This document shows, in pieces, positions 10,101 through 18,915 of a stretch of DNA of 64,000 bases. The translations under genes and the position numbers were made by a program. Positions within the stretch are counted from its first letter, which is position 1, and every line of letters starts with the position of its first letter. This DNA is from Puniceicoccales bacterium (GTDB lineage Bacteria > Verrucomicrobiota > Verrucomicrobiia > Opitutales > JAIRLM01): the NCBI GenBank assembly GCA_031275345.1, contig JAISOW010000002.1, positions 1 to 64,000 of the forward strand, given 5' to 3'. The notes beneath the pieces are model-generated. The model saw nothing but the letters and a program-made list of their open reading frames with translations, had not been told where the DNA came from and searched no databases.

Positions 10101-10200
10101 TAGGACACAAAAAGTCAATGATTGCTTTGAGCATGCAACCCGTGAAAAGACCATGGATGAAATTTGCAATAAAAAAAATCAAATTCCCCGTCAAGCCCAT
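7117..10200 (-). CDS. Large acidic repeat protein with two N-terminal membrane segments (putative T3SS effector)
   Basis: I recognise no family. The 1027-residue product has two hydrophobic segments (about 6-33 and 70-92), a small folded-looking part (~110-240), then long low-complexity Ser/Pro/Thr and Glu/Asp/Lys/Asn tracts. A second folded-looking island lies at ~525-640, and a basic Ser/Arg-rich tail at ~930-1027. Two ~95-residue blocks (about 251-343 and 420-518) are near copies of each other. A second pair (about 375-408 and 718-749) and a 15-residue tandem also occur. Each long block carries THSRRNSL, which fits the RRxS consensus of cAMP-dependent kinase. Base composition is more AT-rich than neighbouring genes. 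Membrane hairpin, disorder and eukaryote-style phosphosites suggest delivery into a host cell, but that is inference. It runs divergently from murA. Confidence 0.7.
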   Translation of the reverse strand: MGLTGNLIFFIANFIHGLFTGCMLKAIIDFLCPSSSSRVENLSSSSQQPTSIQKTAGVKTGHLSCHDRLLRIFIFVVSLGGLGGVLLLFERPRKWFGAAISCTCSRHSDAKRRHSDAKLTDTGIANIEILRPSGGVFARISNELFVRAMNNGQFRAALGASGGVVFLRGEGIDLTRGEERLVSQLDRNGDLYISVDKFYEEGCIKNAQFVVHLENKEVCYPPIAGEPEELKILKFVQFDSVETDDKQTEGKSSDNGLLTTTTQSQASTHSRRNSLSEDNESNVSSRPTTPDSTLPAADSNTSPSPPDSPHSPAPSSSQSVENENKPDKENDQVVDPLDKSSELNKEEILNKEEILKEGESDKVVIEENKDNNEKKEEDKVNEDFSMQKDDDDYNNSRIEEESNILNNKSLISSSKDDEKLEELSNNSLLITATQSQTSTHSRRNSLNEENKSNVSSRLTTPATPDSISPAGDLNMSSSLSPDSHHSPAPSSSQSVENENKPNEKNDQVVDPLDKSSELKEETFNADASERILSTYVYSKSGEQYIEIPQDVIKAFCKDPVFGKILDDENCWPEVKGKGFGLSMDESTQLIQGIGDRLFLPVKDADVDVDAGNLEYIFYVSDKSGELHRFPKPENPPYSMQITVETFVPSFEAEVITNEEEDDTNEKENEILEEGESGETTGEGEAIEEGESGETTGEGEAAGEGGGNSEVFESDKNKEESKVNEDLSMQENDDNYDNSREEEKSNILNNKAEGKSGEAAVEGEATVEGGDDKVVIQGNKEEAEGKASKISEKASSDGDDREPVEEMKDVDSDAFKDVHPDAEDEKKKVKPEIKGVGVCGGQTRGIGEDYFTGITDRGDDSKNSEFSSLEETYGPKSPYASPFVQNRGTKKEEKDDKQIGGGGASQSNALSSPSATHMARSKSLSQTLKPWMSSSLPTHQVRKGLTHTRSAQNFEQATPYSMSLRFNSPRESRRTGFTCSMKGTDSLTLKAMEARERASSRSRLNDKVRDDRLFRERIMWESKTAKKK
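8101..8190 (-). repeat. 45-bp tandem duplication inside the acidic effector-like gene
   Basis: Two nearly perfect adjacent 45-base units encode the 15-residue unit IEEGESGETTGEGEA twice. A third, shorter GEGEA relative follows. The unit length is a multiple of three, so copy-number change keeps the frame. Confidence 0.85.
8645..9448 (-). repeat. Pair of ~290-bp direct repeats inside the acidic effector-like gene
   Basis: The stretch 8645-8940 and the stretch 9170-9448 are near-identical direct repeats over long runs, for example from the shared start ttaagctcagaagacttg to the shared end with gattgagtcg. They encode the paired Ser/Pro-rich blocks that contain THSRRNSL and SSSQSVENENKP. A second, shorter pair (7952-8045 and 8977-9075) encodes the NILNNK/SMQ-rich segments. 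High DNA identity indicates recent duplication or gene conversion. Confidence 0.85.
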
Positions 10201-10282
10201 GAAAAATCACGGTTTTTTTCAAAAAAATAGCGCCGTTCGGCTGTGCGGTTGACAGAAATTTGGTTCGCGGCGGAATTGCGCC

Positions 10283-11569
10283 ATGGTGGACGAGGTGGTG
10301 CGCATCGTTGGCGGCAGGACACTGGCCGGAGCTGTGGCCATCGCCGGGGCGAAAAATGCGGGCCTGCCACTGCTCGCTGCCAGCCTGCTGACCGATGAGG
10401 AAGTTGTTCTCCACCGGGTGCCGGAACTGCGCGACATTGGTTTCATGGGCGATATTTTGCAAAAATTGCAGGGAGAATTCGTCCACAGCGGCGGCACGGT
10501 ACGGGTGCGCATGGAAAATCCCCGGGGCAATCCCGACTACGATGCGGTGCGGCTGATGCGGGCCTCTGTCTGCGTCATGGGTCCGCTGGTTGCGAGAAGG
10601 GGCGAGGTCCAGATCCCTCTACCCGGCGGCTGCGTGCTAGGGGCGCGGCCCATTGACCTACACCTGCGCGGATTGGAGCGTCTTGGCTGTTCCATTTCCC
10701 TGCGCAACGGCCTGGTGCACGTGGCGGCCAGGCGGCTAAGGGGAGCCAACATTTTTTTGGGCGGCCGCCATGGCAGCACGGTTACCGGAACGGCAAACGT
10801 GCTCTGCGCAGCGGTGCTGGCCGAAGGAATCACCCAAATCCAGAGCGCAGCCTGCGAACCGGAGGTGGTGGACCTCTGCCACCTGCTCTGCAAAATGGGG
10901 GCTCGAATCGATGGCATTGGCAGTCCCACCCTAACCATCGAAGGGGTTGGCCGGCTCCACGGAGCAGAGCACACCCTGATTCCCGACCGCATTGAATTTG
11001 GCACATTTCTCCTCATTGCCCTCATTACCCATTCGGATCTCGTGCTGCCGGCCATCGAATCCGTGGCGCACGGGGCATTGCTCGACATCCTGGCCCAGGC
11101 TGGGGCAAGCATCGAGGTGGGGCCGGAACGAACCTTTATCCGTGGCAGCGCCTGCGAGCTGCGGCCGGTGGAACTAACCACATTGCCATTTCCCGGATTT
11201 CCAACGGATTTGCAGGCACCCATGTGCGCCCTCATGACCCAGGCGGCCGGCATCAGCGTCCTCACCGAGCGCGTCTATCCCAGTCGCTTTTCCCACGTCG
11301 CCGAACTGGAGCGCATGGGGGGCCATATCCTGCTGGAGGGGCCCAGTGCCATCGTTCGCGGACCAACGAAGCTCAGCGGTGCCCCGGTCACGGCAACCGA
11401 ACTGCGGGGCGGTGCCTGCCTCTACATGGCTGCCCTTGCCGCCGAAGGAGAAAGTGTCATCCGCGGCGTGGAGCACGTGGACCGGGGCTATGAAAATTTT
11501 GATGCCAAGCTGCGCAGCATTGGTGCGGTCGTAGAACGTGAATGTCTGGGGCAGAGGCTTGCGCCATAG
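10283..11569 (+). CDS. murA: UDP-N-acetylglucosamine 1-carboxyvinyltransferase
   Basis: This is the first committed enzyme of peptidoglycan synthesis; it transfers enolpyruvate from PEP to UDP-GlcNAc in the cytoplasm. The 428-residue product has the catalytic loop LPGGCVLGARP, with Cys117 as the fosfomycin-target cysteine. The N-terminal AGAKNA carries the Lys-Asn pair that binds substrate, and IPDRIEFGTF and FPTDLQAPM are further family signatures. Length is typical. Presence of Cys rather than Asp in the loop predicts fosfomycin sensitivity of the enzyme. The ATG at 10283 is preceded by 82 bases shared with the divergent effector-like gene. Confidence 0.95.
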   Translation: MVDEVVRIVGGRTLAGAVAIAGAKNAGLPLLAASLLTDEEVVLHRVPELRDIGFMGDILQKLQGEFVHSGGTVRVRMENPRGNPDYDAVRLMRASVCVMGPLVARRGEVQIPLPGGCVLGARPIDLHLRGLERLGCSISLRNGLVHVAARRLRGANIFLGGRHGSTVTGTANVLCAAVLAEGITQIQSAACEPEVVDLCHLLCKMGARIDGIGSPTLTIEGVGRLHGAEHTLIPDRIEFGTFLLIALITHSDLVLPAIESVAHGALLDILAQAGASIEVGPERTFIRGSACELRPVELTTLPFPGFPTDLQAPMCALMTQAAGISVLTERVYPSRFSHVAELERMGGHILLEGPSAIVRGPTKLSGAPVTATELRGGACLYMAALAAEGESVIRGVEHVDRGYENFDAKLRSIGAVVERECLGQRLAP

Positions 11570-11671
11570 TAACTTCGATCCAATGGCCAGGGACTGTGCA
11601 GAGGGTGTACCCCATCTTTTTACCAAATTTTCTTGACAAATGGAGAAAAATTTTTTCCCAGGCCCCATCCC

Positions 11672-12109
11672 ATGGAGCCTGCCGCCTCACTTTCAATCCA
11701 CCACCTTTCCCCGCCATACTTTCGTCGCCTGCACCGCCGTGCCGAGCGCCGTCTCATTTTTGCCAATTGCCGGGACGATGGGGCACAGCGCTCCGGTCCG
11801 TCGCTGATGGAAATTTTTCACCGCATCGACCCGGGAAAGGAATGGTTTACGGCCAAGGAGGTTGCTGCGCTGCTGGGAAGAACGGATCAATTTGTCCGCG
11901 ATCTTTTGGAAAATGGCCGCATCCTGGGCCATGCCCTCCACGCCAGGGGCACGGCAGCTCGAAAATCTCACCAAATTCACCGGCAGGCGGTGGAACTCTA
12001 TCTGCTAGAAACCGCCAATTTTTTTCCGAATGACTACGTGCGCTGCCTGCTGGACCTGGCCAAAAGATTGCCGCGGGCCCAGCGGGAGCTGCTGCGCAGC
12101 CAGTTGTAG
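11672..12109 (+). CDS. Small protein with an excisionase/MerR-like helix-turn-helix
   Basis: The recognisable part is FTAKEVAALLGRTDQFVRDLLENG, a helix-turn-helix of the excisionase/MerR type, in the middle of the protein. It is followed by a lysine/histidine patch and a C-terminal helical segment ending in LPRAQRELLRSQL. No partner domain is seen. The start is uncertain: TTG 11633, ATG 11672 and ATG 11807 (giving about 100 residues, the HTH part only) are all in frame, and none has a good ribosome site. It precedes yggU by 11 bases. A DNA-binding role is likely, but the target is unknown. Confidence 0.6.
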   Translation: MEPAASLSIHHLSPPYFRRLHRRAERRLIFANCRDDGAQRSGPSLMEIFHRIDPGKEWFTAKEVAALLGRTDQFVRDLLENGRILGHALHARGTAARKSHQIHRQAVELYLLETANFFPNDYVRCLLDLAKRLPRAQRELLRSQL

Positions 12110-12120
12110 GCGGCCCTGCG

Positions 12121-12411
12121 ATGCTGGTCCACCTGCCGATCCTTGTCACGGCAAATGCCGCGGCGAATGCCATCGTGACAGCCGATGGGCTGCCGGTGCG
12201 GATACGGGTGGCGGCGCCGCCCAGGGACGGTCGGGCCAATGAAGCACTGGTACGGTTCCTTGCCACCACCCTGGCCATCCCCGTGCATTCCATTGCCATT
12301 GTTCGGGGCAGGCGGAGTCGTTTGAAGTGCGTTGAGGTAAAAAACATTGACAAAGAAACGCTCCTGGCGCGACTGGTTGCTGCTGGGAAGGCAAAGGGCC
12401 GTGGAGCATGA
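12121..12411 (+). CDS. YggU/DUF167-family protein
   Basis: The 96-residue product matches the DUF167 fold signature: a first strand, then IRVAAPPRDGRANEALVRFLA, then IVRGRRSRLKCVEV. The family is widespread and its biochemical role is not established. The 3' end overlaps the proposed start of valS by about 11 bases, so the two are probably translationally coupled. Confidence 0.85.
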   Translation: MLVHLPILVTANAAANAIVTADGLPVRIRVAAPPRDGRANEALVRFLATTLAIPVHSIAIVRGRRSRLKCVEVKNIDKETLLARLVAAGKAKGRGA

Positions 12412-15097
12412 CTACGATTGGCGGGAAGTGGAGGATAGGCTCTATGCCGAATGGCTTGCTGCGAATGCATTTGCTCCACGGGACGACGGCCCATCCTCCG
12501 GCTACGATGCCATCCTCATGCCGCCACCCAACGTGACCGGAGTGCTCCACGTGGGCCATCTGCTCAATGGCACGCTGCAGGATGTGCTGGTGCGCCGTGC
12601 CTGGCAGCGGGGTCGCTGTGTGCTTTGGCAGTCCGGCACAGACCATGCCGGCATATCCTTACAGGTGAAGGTGGAGAAAGATTTGCAGGCCCGCGGCATC
12701 GATCCCAGCTCCCTTTCCCGTGAAGAGTTCCTTGGCCATGCGGAGCGCTGGCGAGATTGCCACCGCGATCGTATCCTATGCCAGCTGCAACGGCTTGGCA
12801 TCTGCTGCGATCTGTCCCGCCGGGTGCATACCCTGGACCCTGCCTATTCCCGCACCGTTCTGCACGCGTTTGTGGAACTGTACCGCCGCGGCCACATTTA
12901 CCGGGGTCGGCGCATGGTCAATTGGTGTCCGGTCAGTGGGACGGCGATCAGCGACGAAGAAGTTTTCATGCAGCGGCGGCCGGGAAAGCTGTTCTATGTG
13001 CGCTACGAAATGGTGGATGCACCCGGAGAATTTGTGGAAGTTGCCACCACCCGTCCGGAAACCATTCCGGGGGATGTGGCCATCGCCGTCCATCCCGCCG
13101 ATGGCCGCCATGCAAATTTGGTGGGCCGCCTCTGCCGCCGGCCTTTCCCGGAGGCCCCCATTCCCATCATCGCCGACGAAGCCGTGGATCCAAAATTTGG
13201 CACCGGTGCGCTGAAGATCACTCCGGCCCACGCCGCCGTGGACTACGCCGTCGGCGAACGGCACGGCCTGCCTTGCCGCGAGGTCATCGGGCCCGATGGC
13301 CACATGGGGATACTGGCCGGGCAGGAATTGGCGGGACTTGACAGGGAGGAGGCACGGGAACGGGCCGTGGAGGTGCTGCGCAGACGCGGGCTGCTATCCA
13401 GGGAAGAAAAATACGAACACAGCGTCGGCATTTCGGAGCGCTCCGGCGTGCCCATCGAGCCACGGCTGTCCGTGCAATGGTTCCTACGCTACCCAAAGGT
13501 AGACGAGGCGGCGCGTGCCGTGGAGCGGGGTTTGCTGCGCTTCTTTCCGGCCCATTGGGGAAAAACCTATCTGCACTGGCTGGAAAATATTCAGGACTGG
13601 TGCATCAGCCGCCAGCTGCGCTGGGGACACCGCATCCCTGTCTGGTACCGGCCAGGATGGGACAGGAATGACCCCCATGGACGCCACGTATCGCTGGAGG
13701 CTCCGCCGGACGGAGAGGATTGGGAACAGGAGGACGATGTGCTGGACACCTGGTTCTCGTCGGCACTCTGGCCCCTTGGGACCCTGGGCTGGCCCGATGG
13801 GAAGGCCATGGCAGCCAAGCATTTTGATTGCTTTTATCCAACCTCCACCCTGGTAACGGGCCCGGACATCATCTTTTTTTGGGTCGCCCGCATGGTAATT
13901 TTTTCCCTCGAATTTCTTCCCGGCGACGCTTCGGACGCATCGATTAGCCGGCGCATTCCATTTCGCCACGTGCATTTTACCGGAATTATTCGGGACGACA
14001 GGGGGCGCAAGATGTCCAAAAGCCTCGGCAACTCTCCGGAACCGCTGGATCTGATTGACCGCCATGGAGCCGACGGTGTGCGCTTTGGCCTCATTTCCTC
14101 CGCCGTCCAGGGCCAGGATGTGCAATTCAGCGAAGAACGCCTGGCCCAGGGTCAACATTTTTGTACGAAACTATGGCATGCCTGCCGCCTGCGCCTGCTG
14201 CAGGATGGCACAACTCCATCCGATCGTAGCAGCTGGGAAGCCATTGTCGGGCGGCTGCACGCGGATGAACTCAACTTCGTGGATCGGGCAATTCTTTGCC
14301 AACTTTTTGATGCGCGGTTGCGCTGGGATGGCGCGCTGGAATTCTATGAATTCCAGGCCGGATTGCAGCGTCTGGAACGATTCTTTCGCGACGATTACTG
14401 CGACTGGTACGTGGAAGTGGGCAAGGCCCGCCGGCGGCTTGGATTGGATTGCCGTGCATCCCTCGCCGTGCAGGATCTGGTCCTGCGCCATCTGCTGCAG
14501 CTGCTTTCTTCGGCCATCCCATTTGTGACCCAGGAACTGTGGCACCGGCTGGGCATGGGAACGGAACGGCCGCTGCACATGGTTCCCCTGCCGGACGGAG
14601 ATTTCTGGAACGGTGCACTGGAGCGGTGTGGCATTGCACCGGCAAAGGAGGAGGATGTGGACCGCTGTGCCGCGCTGAGAGAGGTATTGAAAGCACTGCG
14701 AGCACTGCGGACAGATGTGGGTGGCGGCGGACCTATCTATTACCTGCCGGGAACGCGCTGGGAAGATGGCTGCCGAGAATTGCTGTCAACGTTGCTTGGC
14801 TGTGGCGATTTCGTGGCCCTGCCGGCGGCCGGAGATCGCCCCGTGGCCGTTACCTCCTGGGGCACCTTTGCCATGGACCATGCCGCCAATGGCAGGGAAA
14901 AGCTGGTTGCCGAACTTGGCCAGCTGCGGCGCCACGTGGCGGCCAATAGGGCCAAGCTGGCCGATGCCGCATTTCTGGCAAAGGCACCGCCGGCCGTTGT
15001 GGAGGCAACGCGGCAGCTGCTGGAAAAAAACTTGGCATTGGTGGCACGGCTGGAAGGATTGCTGGGGACAGAATGTGGCCGGGGAAAATTTTTCTAA
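12401..15097 (+). CDS. valS: Valyl-tRNA synthetase
   Basis: This class I synthetase charges tRNA-Val and edits mischarged threonine. With the GTG start at 12401 it has 898 residues. The HIGH-type motif HVGH lies near residue 50, preceded by PPPNVTGVLH, the ValS signature. A CP1 editing domain with TTRPETIPGD follows. KMSKS is intact near residue 537 (GRKMSKSLGN). The C-terminal coiled coil typical of ValS is present. GTG 12401 was preferred to TTG 12347 because GGGAAGG sits about ten bases upstream and the resulting overlap with yggU is small. Confidence 0.93.
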   Translation: MEHDYDWREVEDRLYAEWLAANAFAPRDDGPSSGYDAILMPPPNVTGVLHVGHLLNGTLQDVLVRRAWQRGRCVLWQSGTDHAGISLQVKVEKDLQARGIDPSSLSREEFLGHAERWRDCHRDRILCQLQRLGICCDLSRRVHTLDPAYSRTVLHAFVELYRRGHIYRGRRMVNWCPVSGTAISDEEVFMQRRPGKLFYVRYEMVDAPGEFVEVATTRPETIPGDVAIAVHPADGRHANLVGRLCRRPFPEAPIPIIADEAVDPKFGTGALKITPAHAAVDYAVGERHGLPCREVIGPDGHMGILAGQELAGLDREEARERAVEVLRRRGLLSREEKYEHSVGISERSGVPIEPRLSVQWFLRYPKVDEAARAVERGLLRFFPAHWGKTYLHWLENIQDWCISRQLRWGHRIPVWYRPGWDRNDPHGRHVSLEAPPDGEDWEQEDDVLDTWFSSALWPLGTLGWPDGKAMAAKHFDCFYPTSTLVTGPDIIFFWVARMVIFSLEFLPGDASDASISRRIPFRHVHFTGIIRDDRGRKMSKSLGNSPEPLDLIDRHGADGVRFGLISSAVQGQDVQFSEERLAQGQHFCTKLWHACRLRLLQDGTTPSDRSSWEAIVGRLHADELNFVDRAILCQLFDARLRWDGALEFYEFQAGLQRLERFFRDDYCDWYVEVGKARRRLGLDCRASLAVQDLVLRHLLQLLSSAIPFVTQELWHRLGMGTERPLHMVPLPDGDFWNGALERCGIAPAKEEDVDRCAALREVLKALRALRTDVGGGGPIYYLPGTRWEDGCRELLSTLLGCGDFVALPAAGDRPVAVTSWGTFAMDHAANGREKLVAELGQLRRHVAANRAKLADAAFLAKAPPAVVEATRQLLEKNLALVARLEGLLGTECGRGKFF

Positions 15098-15169
15098 AAA
15101 AGATTTTTTGCTTGCAAACCGGGGCCATTCTTCTGGATTGAGTCAGCGTGAGGGCTATTGCCCCGTGGG

Positions 15170-15232
15170 ACTCGCCCAGGCGAGTGGAGCGGAATCGCCG
15201 GCGGAATGGCTGGGATTCGGGTGCCTAGGCAC
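15170..15232 (+). promoter_or_regulatory. Two inverted repeats in the rpsO leader
   Basis: The 162-base gap between valS and rpsO contains a 6-bp hairpin with a four-base loop (actcgc-ccag-gcgagt, 15170-15185) and a perfect 12-base palindrome (gtgcctaggcac, 15221-15232), 28 bases before the rpsO start. S15 represses its own translation by binding a structured leader in several bacteria. Whether these elements do that here is inference. Confidence 0.4.
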
Positions 15233-15259
15233 TCCAAAACCCACGCAGGGAACGGTACC

Positions 15260-15523
15260 ATGGCCATTGTCGATAAGGGTTCTATAATTGCAGAGTTTCG
15301 GGTCAGTGAGCGGGATACTGGCTCCTGCGATGTGCAAATTGCGCTGCTTTCCGCCCGCATTCACCAGTTGACGGGCCATTTGAAGATCCATCGCAAGGAC
15401 TTTCATTCCCGGCGGGGTCTCGTTGCCCTTGCCAATCGCCGTCGCCGGCTGCTCACCTATGTGAAGCAGCGGGATGGGGAGCGCTATGCAACGCTTGTAA
15501 GGAGTCTTGGCCTGCGAAAGTAG
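15260..15523 (+). CDS. rpsO: 30S ribosomal protein S15
   Basis: The 87-residue product is typical of S15, which binds the central domain of 16S rRNA early in 30S assembly. The four-helix pattern and the motifs [30 protein letters not shown] and RRRRLLTYV are all clear. The ATG at 15260 begins MAIVDKGS. The longer upstream frame is rejected because S15 starts here. The rpsO-pnp pairing is a common bacterial arrangement. Confidence 0.95.
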   Translation: MAIVDKGSIIAEFRVSERDTGSCDVQIALLSARIHQLTGHLKIHRKDFHSRRGLVALANRRRRLLTYVKQRDGERYATLVRSLGLRK

Positions 15524-15602
15524 TTGCCGCGTGAAATTTAAAAAATTGCTTCCCCGGCATGGCCGTGGGGTGGATGGTGGCCTAGGAGATTTGAGGAGTA
15601 CG

Positions 15603-17984
15603 ATGGACAAAGGGGAAGGGCGGCCGGATTCGGTGCAGGCGTTTGCCGAAACGGTGGAGGAGTTGGGGATCGTTATTTCCACGGGAAATTTGGCCAAGCA
15701 GGCCGGTGGAGCCGTAACAATCCAGTTGGGAGAGACCGTTGTCTTTGTGGCGGTAACGGCCGCCGGCGAGGCGGAAACTGGCAGAGACTTTTTTCCCCTC
15801 AGCGTGGAATACCGGGAGAAATTTTGTGCCGCTGGCCGCTTCCCTGGCGGCTATGTGAAGAGGGAAGGACGGCCGTCGGAAAAGGAAATTCTAACTGCCC
15901 GACTCTGTGACCGTCCGCTGCGTCCTTTGTTTCCGGCCGGCTTTGCCAATGAGGTACAGGTGGTGGGAATGCTGCTGGCGGCGGACCTGCAAAATGAGCC
16001 GGACATGCTGCTCGTAAATGGAGCGTCGGCGGCCCTTCTCTGCTCCGACATCCCATGGGATGGACCGATCGGCTGCGTTCGCATTGGAGAAGTTGAGGGA
16101 AAATTTGTCGTCAATCCGAGCAATGCCCAACTCTACGAGTCGAATTTGGACCTATTCTACGTGGGCAATGGGCGGGACATGCTCATGGTGGAGGGCAGTG
16201 CGGATCAAATTGGAGATGAACGTCTTTTGGAGGCCATGGAATTGGCACAGCGGTCCATCCAACCCATCATCGCGGCGCAGAAAAGATTGGCCGAAAAGGT
16301 GGGCAAGGCAAAGCGGCCATTTTCTCCAACCAGCCCGTGTCCCTGCTGTCTTGCCGCCTGCCGGGAACATTTTTTTGACACCATTGACGGAGCCCTGTCC
16401 ATCGCCGATAAGCAGGTCCAGGAGCGGCGGCTCGCTGATCTGCGGTTGGAGTGGCTGGCGTTTGCCGAGGCACGGGCAACGGAGGAAAAAAAGGTTTTTG
16501 ACGGAGCCGTGGCACGCGCGACATGGGAAACTGTGCTGGCCGAAATCTATCGGAAGAGAATTTTAGAGCGTGGCCTACGCACGGATGGCCGTGCATTGGA
16601 CGAGGTGCGGCCAATCGTTTGCAAAACGGGCTTTCTTCCGCGGGTGCACGGTGTTGCTCTTTTCCAGCGGGGAGAGACGCAGGCCCTTGTTTCCGCAACC
16701 CTTGGTGCCAGCCGCGACGCCCAGGCGCTGGATGGCATCACCGGCGGCGTCAATGAAAAATCCTTCATTCTGCACTACAATTTTCCACCATTTTCCGTCG
16801 GAGAAACCGGCCGCTTTGGCAATGCGGGGCGGCGAGAAATCGGCCATGGAGCCCTTGCCGAACGGTCGCTGCTGCCCGTCATACCAGATGCGGAAACTTT
16901 TCCCTATTCCCTACGGCTGGTGTCGGAGATTTTGGAGTCCAATGGCTCATCGTCCATGGCTACGGTCTGTGGAGGGACGCTTGCCCTCATGGATGCGGGC
17001 GTGCCAATCCTTGCCCCGGTCGCCGGAATTTCCATTGGCCTTGTCTCGGAGCAGGACGCCGATGGCGGAATTGTGCGCCACGTGCTGTTAACGGATATCC
17101 TTGGCTCTGAGGATCATTTTGGGGATATGGACTTCAAAATTGCCGGAACGGGCGAAGGAATTACCGGCTTTCAGCTGGATTTAAAGATTCGCGGTCTACC
17201 ACTTTCTCTTGTCAGAGAGATCGTTGCCCGCAGCGGTGAAGCACGGAGAAAGATTTTACGAACCATGGAAGAAGAATTGCCAAGCTCGAGGCCGAATCTG
17301 CGCACCCATGCGCCAAGGATGAAAACGACCCATATTCCGCCCGACAAGATCGGAGCCCTCATTGGACCGGGTGGAAAAAACATTCGGCGCATCTGCGATA
17401 GTACGGGGGCGCAGATCAGCGTTGATGACGATAACAGCGGCAAGGTGACGATCTTTGCCAGTTCCCAGGAAGCGTTGGATGCTGCGCTGCGCGAGGTGGA
17501 GATGCTGGCCTGTGAGATTGAGGTCGGCAAAACTTACCAGGGGGTGGTGCGTGGCATCAAAGAGTTTGGCGTTTTCGTCGAATGCCTGCCGGGAAAAGAG
17601 GGTTTGGTGCATATTTCCGAACTTGACAGTGGTCGCGTGGAAAGGGCTGAAGATGTGTGCAACATTGGCGATGCCATGGTTGTGCGCTGCATCGGCGTCG
17701 ACGACAAGGGCCGTGTGAAGTTGAGCCGAAGGGCCGCACTTTGCGATGCCAGAGGCGTTGCCTACGAACCTCATCCGTCGCCGGCCGGCAGGGGACGGAG
17801 CGGAGATGCTGCTCCGCGGCGAGAATTTAGCCGGAACGACAACGATCGTAGACGGCCGTTTTCTCGGGATGGTGATGGCGGTGGCCGCCGCCCGGGTGGC
17901 GGAAGCAGGCCAGGTGGCAGCAGCCGGCCGGATGGTCGCGGCAGGGAGCGGGACCGCAGTAGTAGGGACTGGGATAGCTATTGA
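15603..17984 (+). CDS. pnp: Polynucleotide phosphorylase
   Basis: This is a 3'-5' phosphorolytic exoribonuclease that acts in mRNA turnover. The 793-residue product carries two RNase PH domains ([17 protein letters not shown]; later [12 protein letters not shown]), a KH domain with [11 protein letters not shown] (near 590) and an S1 domain (about 641-712). The last ~65 residues are an Arg/Gly/Ser/Asp-rich tail with several RPGG repeats, an unusual RGG-like extension that may add RNA binding. A short Cys-rich stretch (CPCCLAAC) sits in the linker between the PH domains. GAGGAG just upstream supports the ATG at 15603. The stop lies 10 bases before fabD. Confidence 0.95.
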   Translation: MDKGEGRPDSVQAFAETVEELGIVISTGNLAKQAGGAVTIQLGETVVFVAVTAAGEAETGRDFFPLSVEYREKFCAAGRFPGGYVKREGRPSEKEILTARLCDRPLRPLFPAGFANEVQVVGMLLAADLQNEPDMLLVNGASAALLCSDIPWDGPIGCVRIGEVEGKFVVNPSNAQLYESNLDLFYVGNGRDMLMVEGSADQIGDERLLEAMELAQRSIQPIIAAQKRLAEKVGKAKRPFSPTSPCPCCLAACREHFFDTIDGALSIADKQVQERRLADLRLEWLAFAEARATEEKKVFDGAVARATWETVLAEIYRKRILERGLRTDGRALDEVRPIVCKTGFLPRVHGVALFQRGETQALVSATLGASRDAQALDGITGGVNEKSFILHYNFPPFSVGETGRFGNAGRREIGHGALAERSLLPVIPDAETFPYSLRLVSEILESNGSSSMATVCGGTLALMDAGVPILAPVAGISIGLVSEQDADGGIVRHVLLTDILGSEDHFGDMDFKIAGTGEGITGFQLDLKIRGLPLSLVREIVARSGEARRKILRTMEEELPSSRPNLRTHAPRMKTTHIPPDKIGALIGPGGKNIRRICDSTGAQISVDDDNSGKVTIFASSQEALDAALREVEMLACEIEVGKTYQGVVRGIKEFGVFVECLPGKEGLVHISELDSGRVERAEDVCNIGDAMVVRCIGVDDKGRVKLSRRAALCDARGVAYEPHPSPAGRGRSGDAAPRREFSRNDNDRRRPFSRDGDGGGRRPGGGSRPGGSSRPDGRGRERDRSSRDWDSY

Positions 17985-17994
17985 ATGCGGTGCC

Positions 17995-18915
17995 ATGGGC
18001 CAGGCCGTACTGTTCAGTGGCCAGGGGGCGCAGCATGTTGGCATGGGTCAGAGCTATTTGGCCGCTGCCGCCGAAATGCGTGACTGCTTTGCCCTGGCGA
18101 ACGACCTGCTGGGCTATGACCTGGCCTGTCTTTGCCGCGATGGGCCGATTGAGAAACTAACCCAAACAGAAATCTGTCAACCGGCGCTATTTACCGTTGG
18201 CTATGGCATATTTTGCACCCTGGAACGGCGTGGATTTTGGCAAAATCTGCGCGCCTGCCTGGGCCAGAGTTTGGGAGAATGGACGGCGTTGGCGGCGGCC
18301 GGCGCGATTTCTTTCCACGACGGACTGCTTGCCGTTGTGCGCCGTGCGCAGCTGATGCAGGAAGCTTGTGAAGCCATTCCGGGAGCGATGGTTGCCCTCA
18401 TCGGTGGGGATAGGGAAAAAATTTTGCAACTTTGCTCCGCCACCGACACCACCATCTCCAACTACAACGCTCCGGACCAGATCATTCTTTCCGGAACAAG
18501 AATGGCCGTGGACCGCGCCCTTGGGCTGCTAGAAGAGTGTGCCGTTCGTCGAACCGTGCCGCTGGCCGTGGCCGGAGCCTTTCATAGCCCGGCGATGGAA
18601 ATGGCACGCCGTAAATTTACTGCCGTGCTATCCGAGCTTGCCATTGCAAAGCCGCGCATCCCCGTGCTGTCCAACGTGACCGGACGGGCCATGGAGGAAC
18701 CGGAAGAAATTCGTCGGCTGCTGGCCGAGCAGATTGTAATGCCGGTGCGCTGGGAGGACAGCTTGCGGACGGCGGCGCAGCTTGGAGCAACGCATTTTTA
18801 CGAATGTGGGGCGGGACATGCGCTGGCTAGCCTGGTGCGCAAAACCTTGCCGTATGCCGTCGCCGCGGACGTCAACGACTATCATGCTCCCTTCGATTCC
18901 AAAGCCCAGCGGTAG
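17995..18915 (+). CDS. fabD: Malonyl-CoA:ACP transacylase
   Basis: This enzyme loads malonate onto acyl carrier protein for fatty acid synthesis. In the 306-residue product, the catalytic serine lies in GQSLGEW near residue 91 (the usual motif is GHSLGE, so His is replaced by Gln), the catalytic histidine lies in AFHSPAM near 197, and the N-terminal FSGQGAQ motif is present. The ATG at 17995 follows pnp by 10 bases. The rest of the fab cluster is not here. The 3' end overlaps convergent glgA by 34 bases. Confidence 0.93.
   Translation: MGQAVLFSGQGAQHVGMGQSYLAAAAEMRDCFALANDLLGYDLACLCRDGPIEKLTQTEICQPALFTVGYGIFCTLERRGFWQNLRACLGQSLGEWTALAAAGAISFHDGLLAVVRRAQLMQEACEAIPGAMVALIGGDREKILQLCSATDTTISNYNAPDQIILSGTRMAVDRALGLLEECAVRRTVPLAVAGAFHSPAMEMARRKFTAVLSELAIAKPRIPVLSNVTGRAMEEPEEIRRLLAEQIVMPVRWEDSLRTAAQLGATHFYECGAGHALASLVRKTLPYAVAADVNDYHAPFDSKAQR

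Noticed and set aside
12776-13303. A long open frame antisense to valS (and similar frames antisense to pnp, tkt and secA)
   Set aside because: These follow from the GC-rich codon use of the real genes. They have no family match and would overlap well-supported genes completely.
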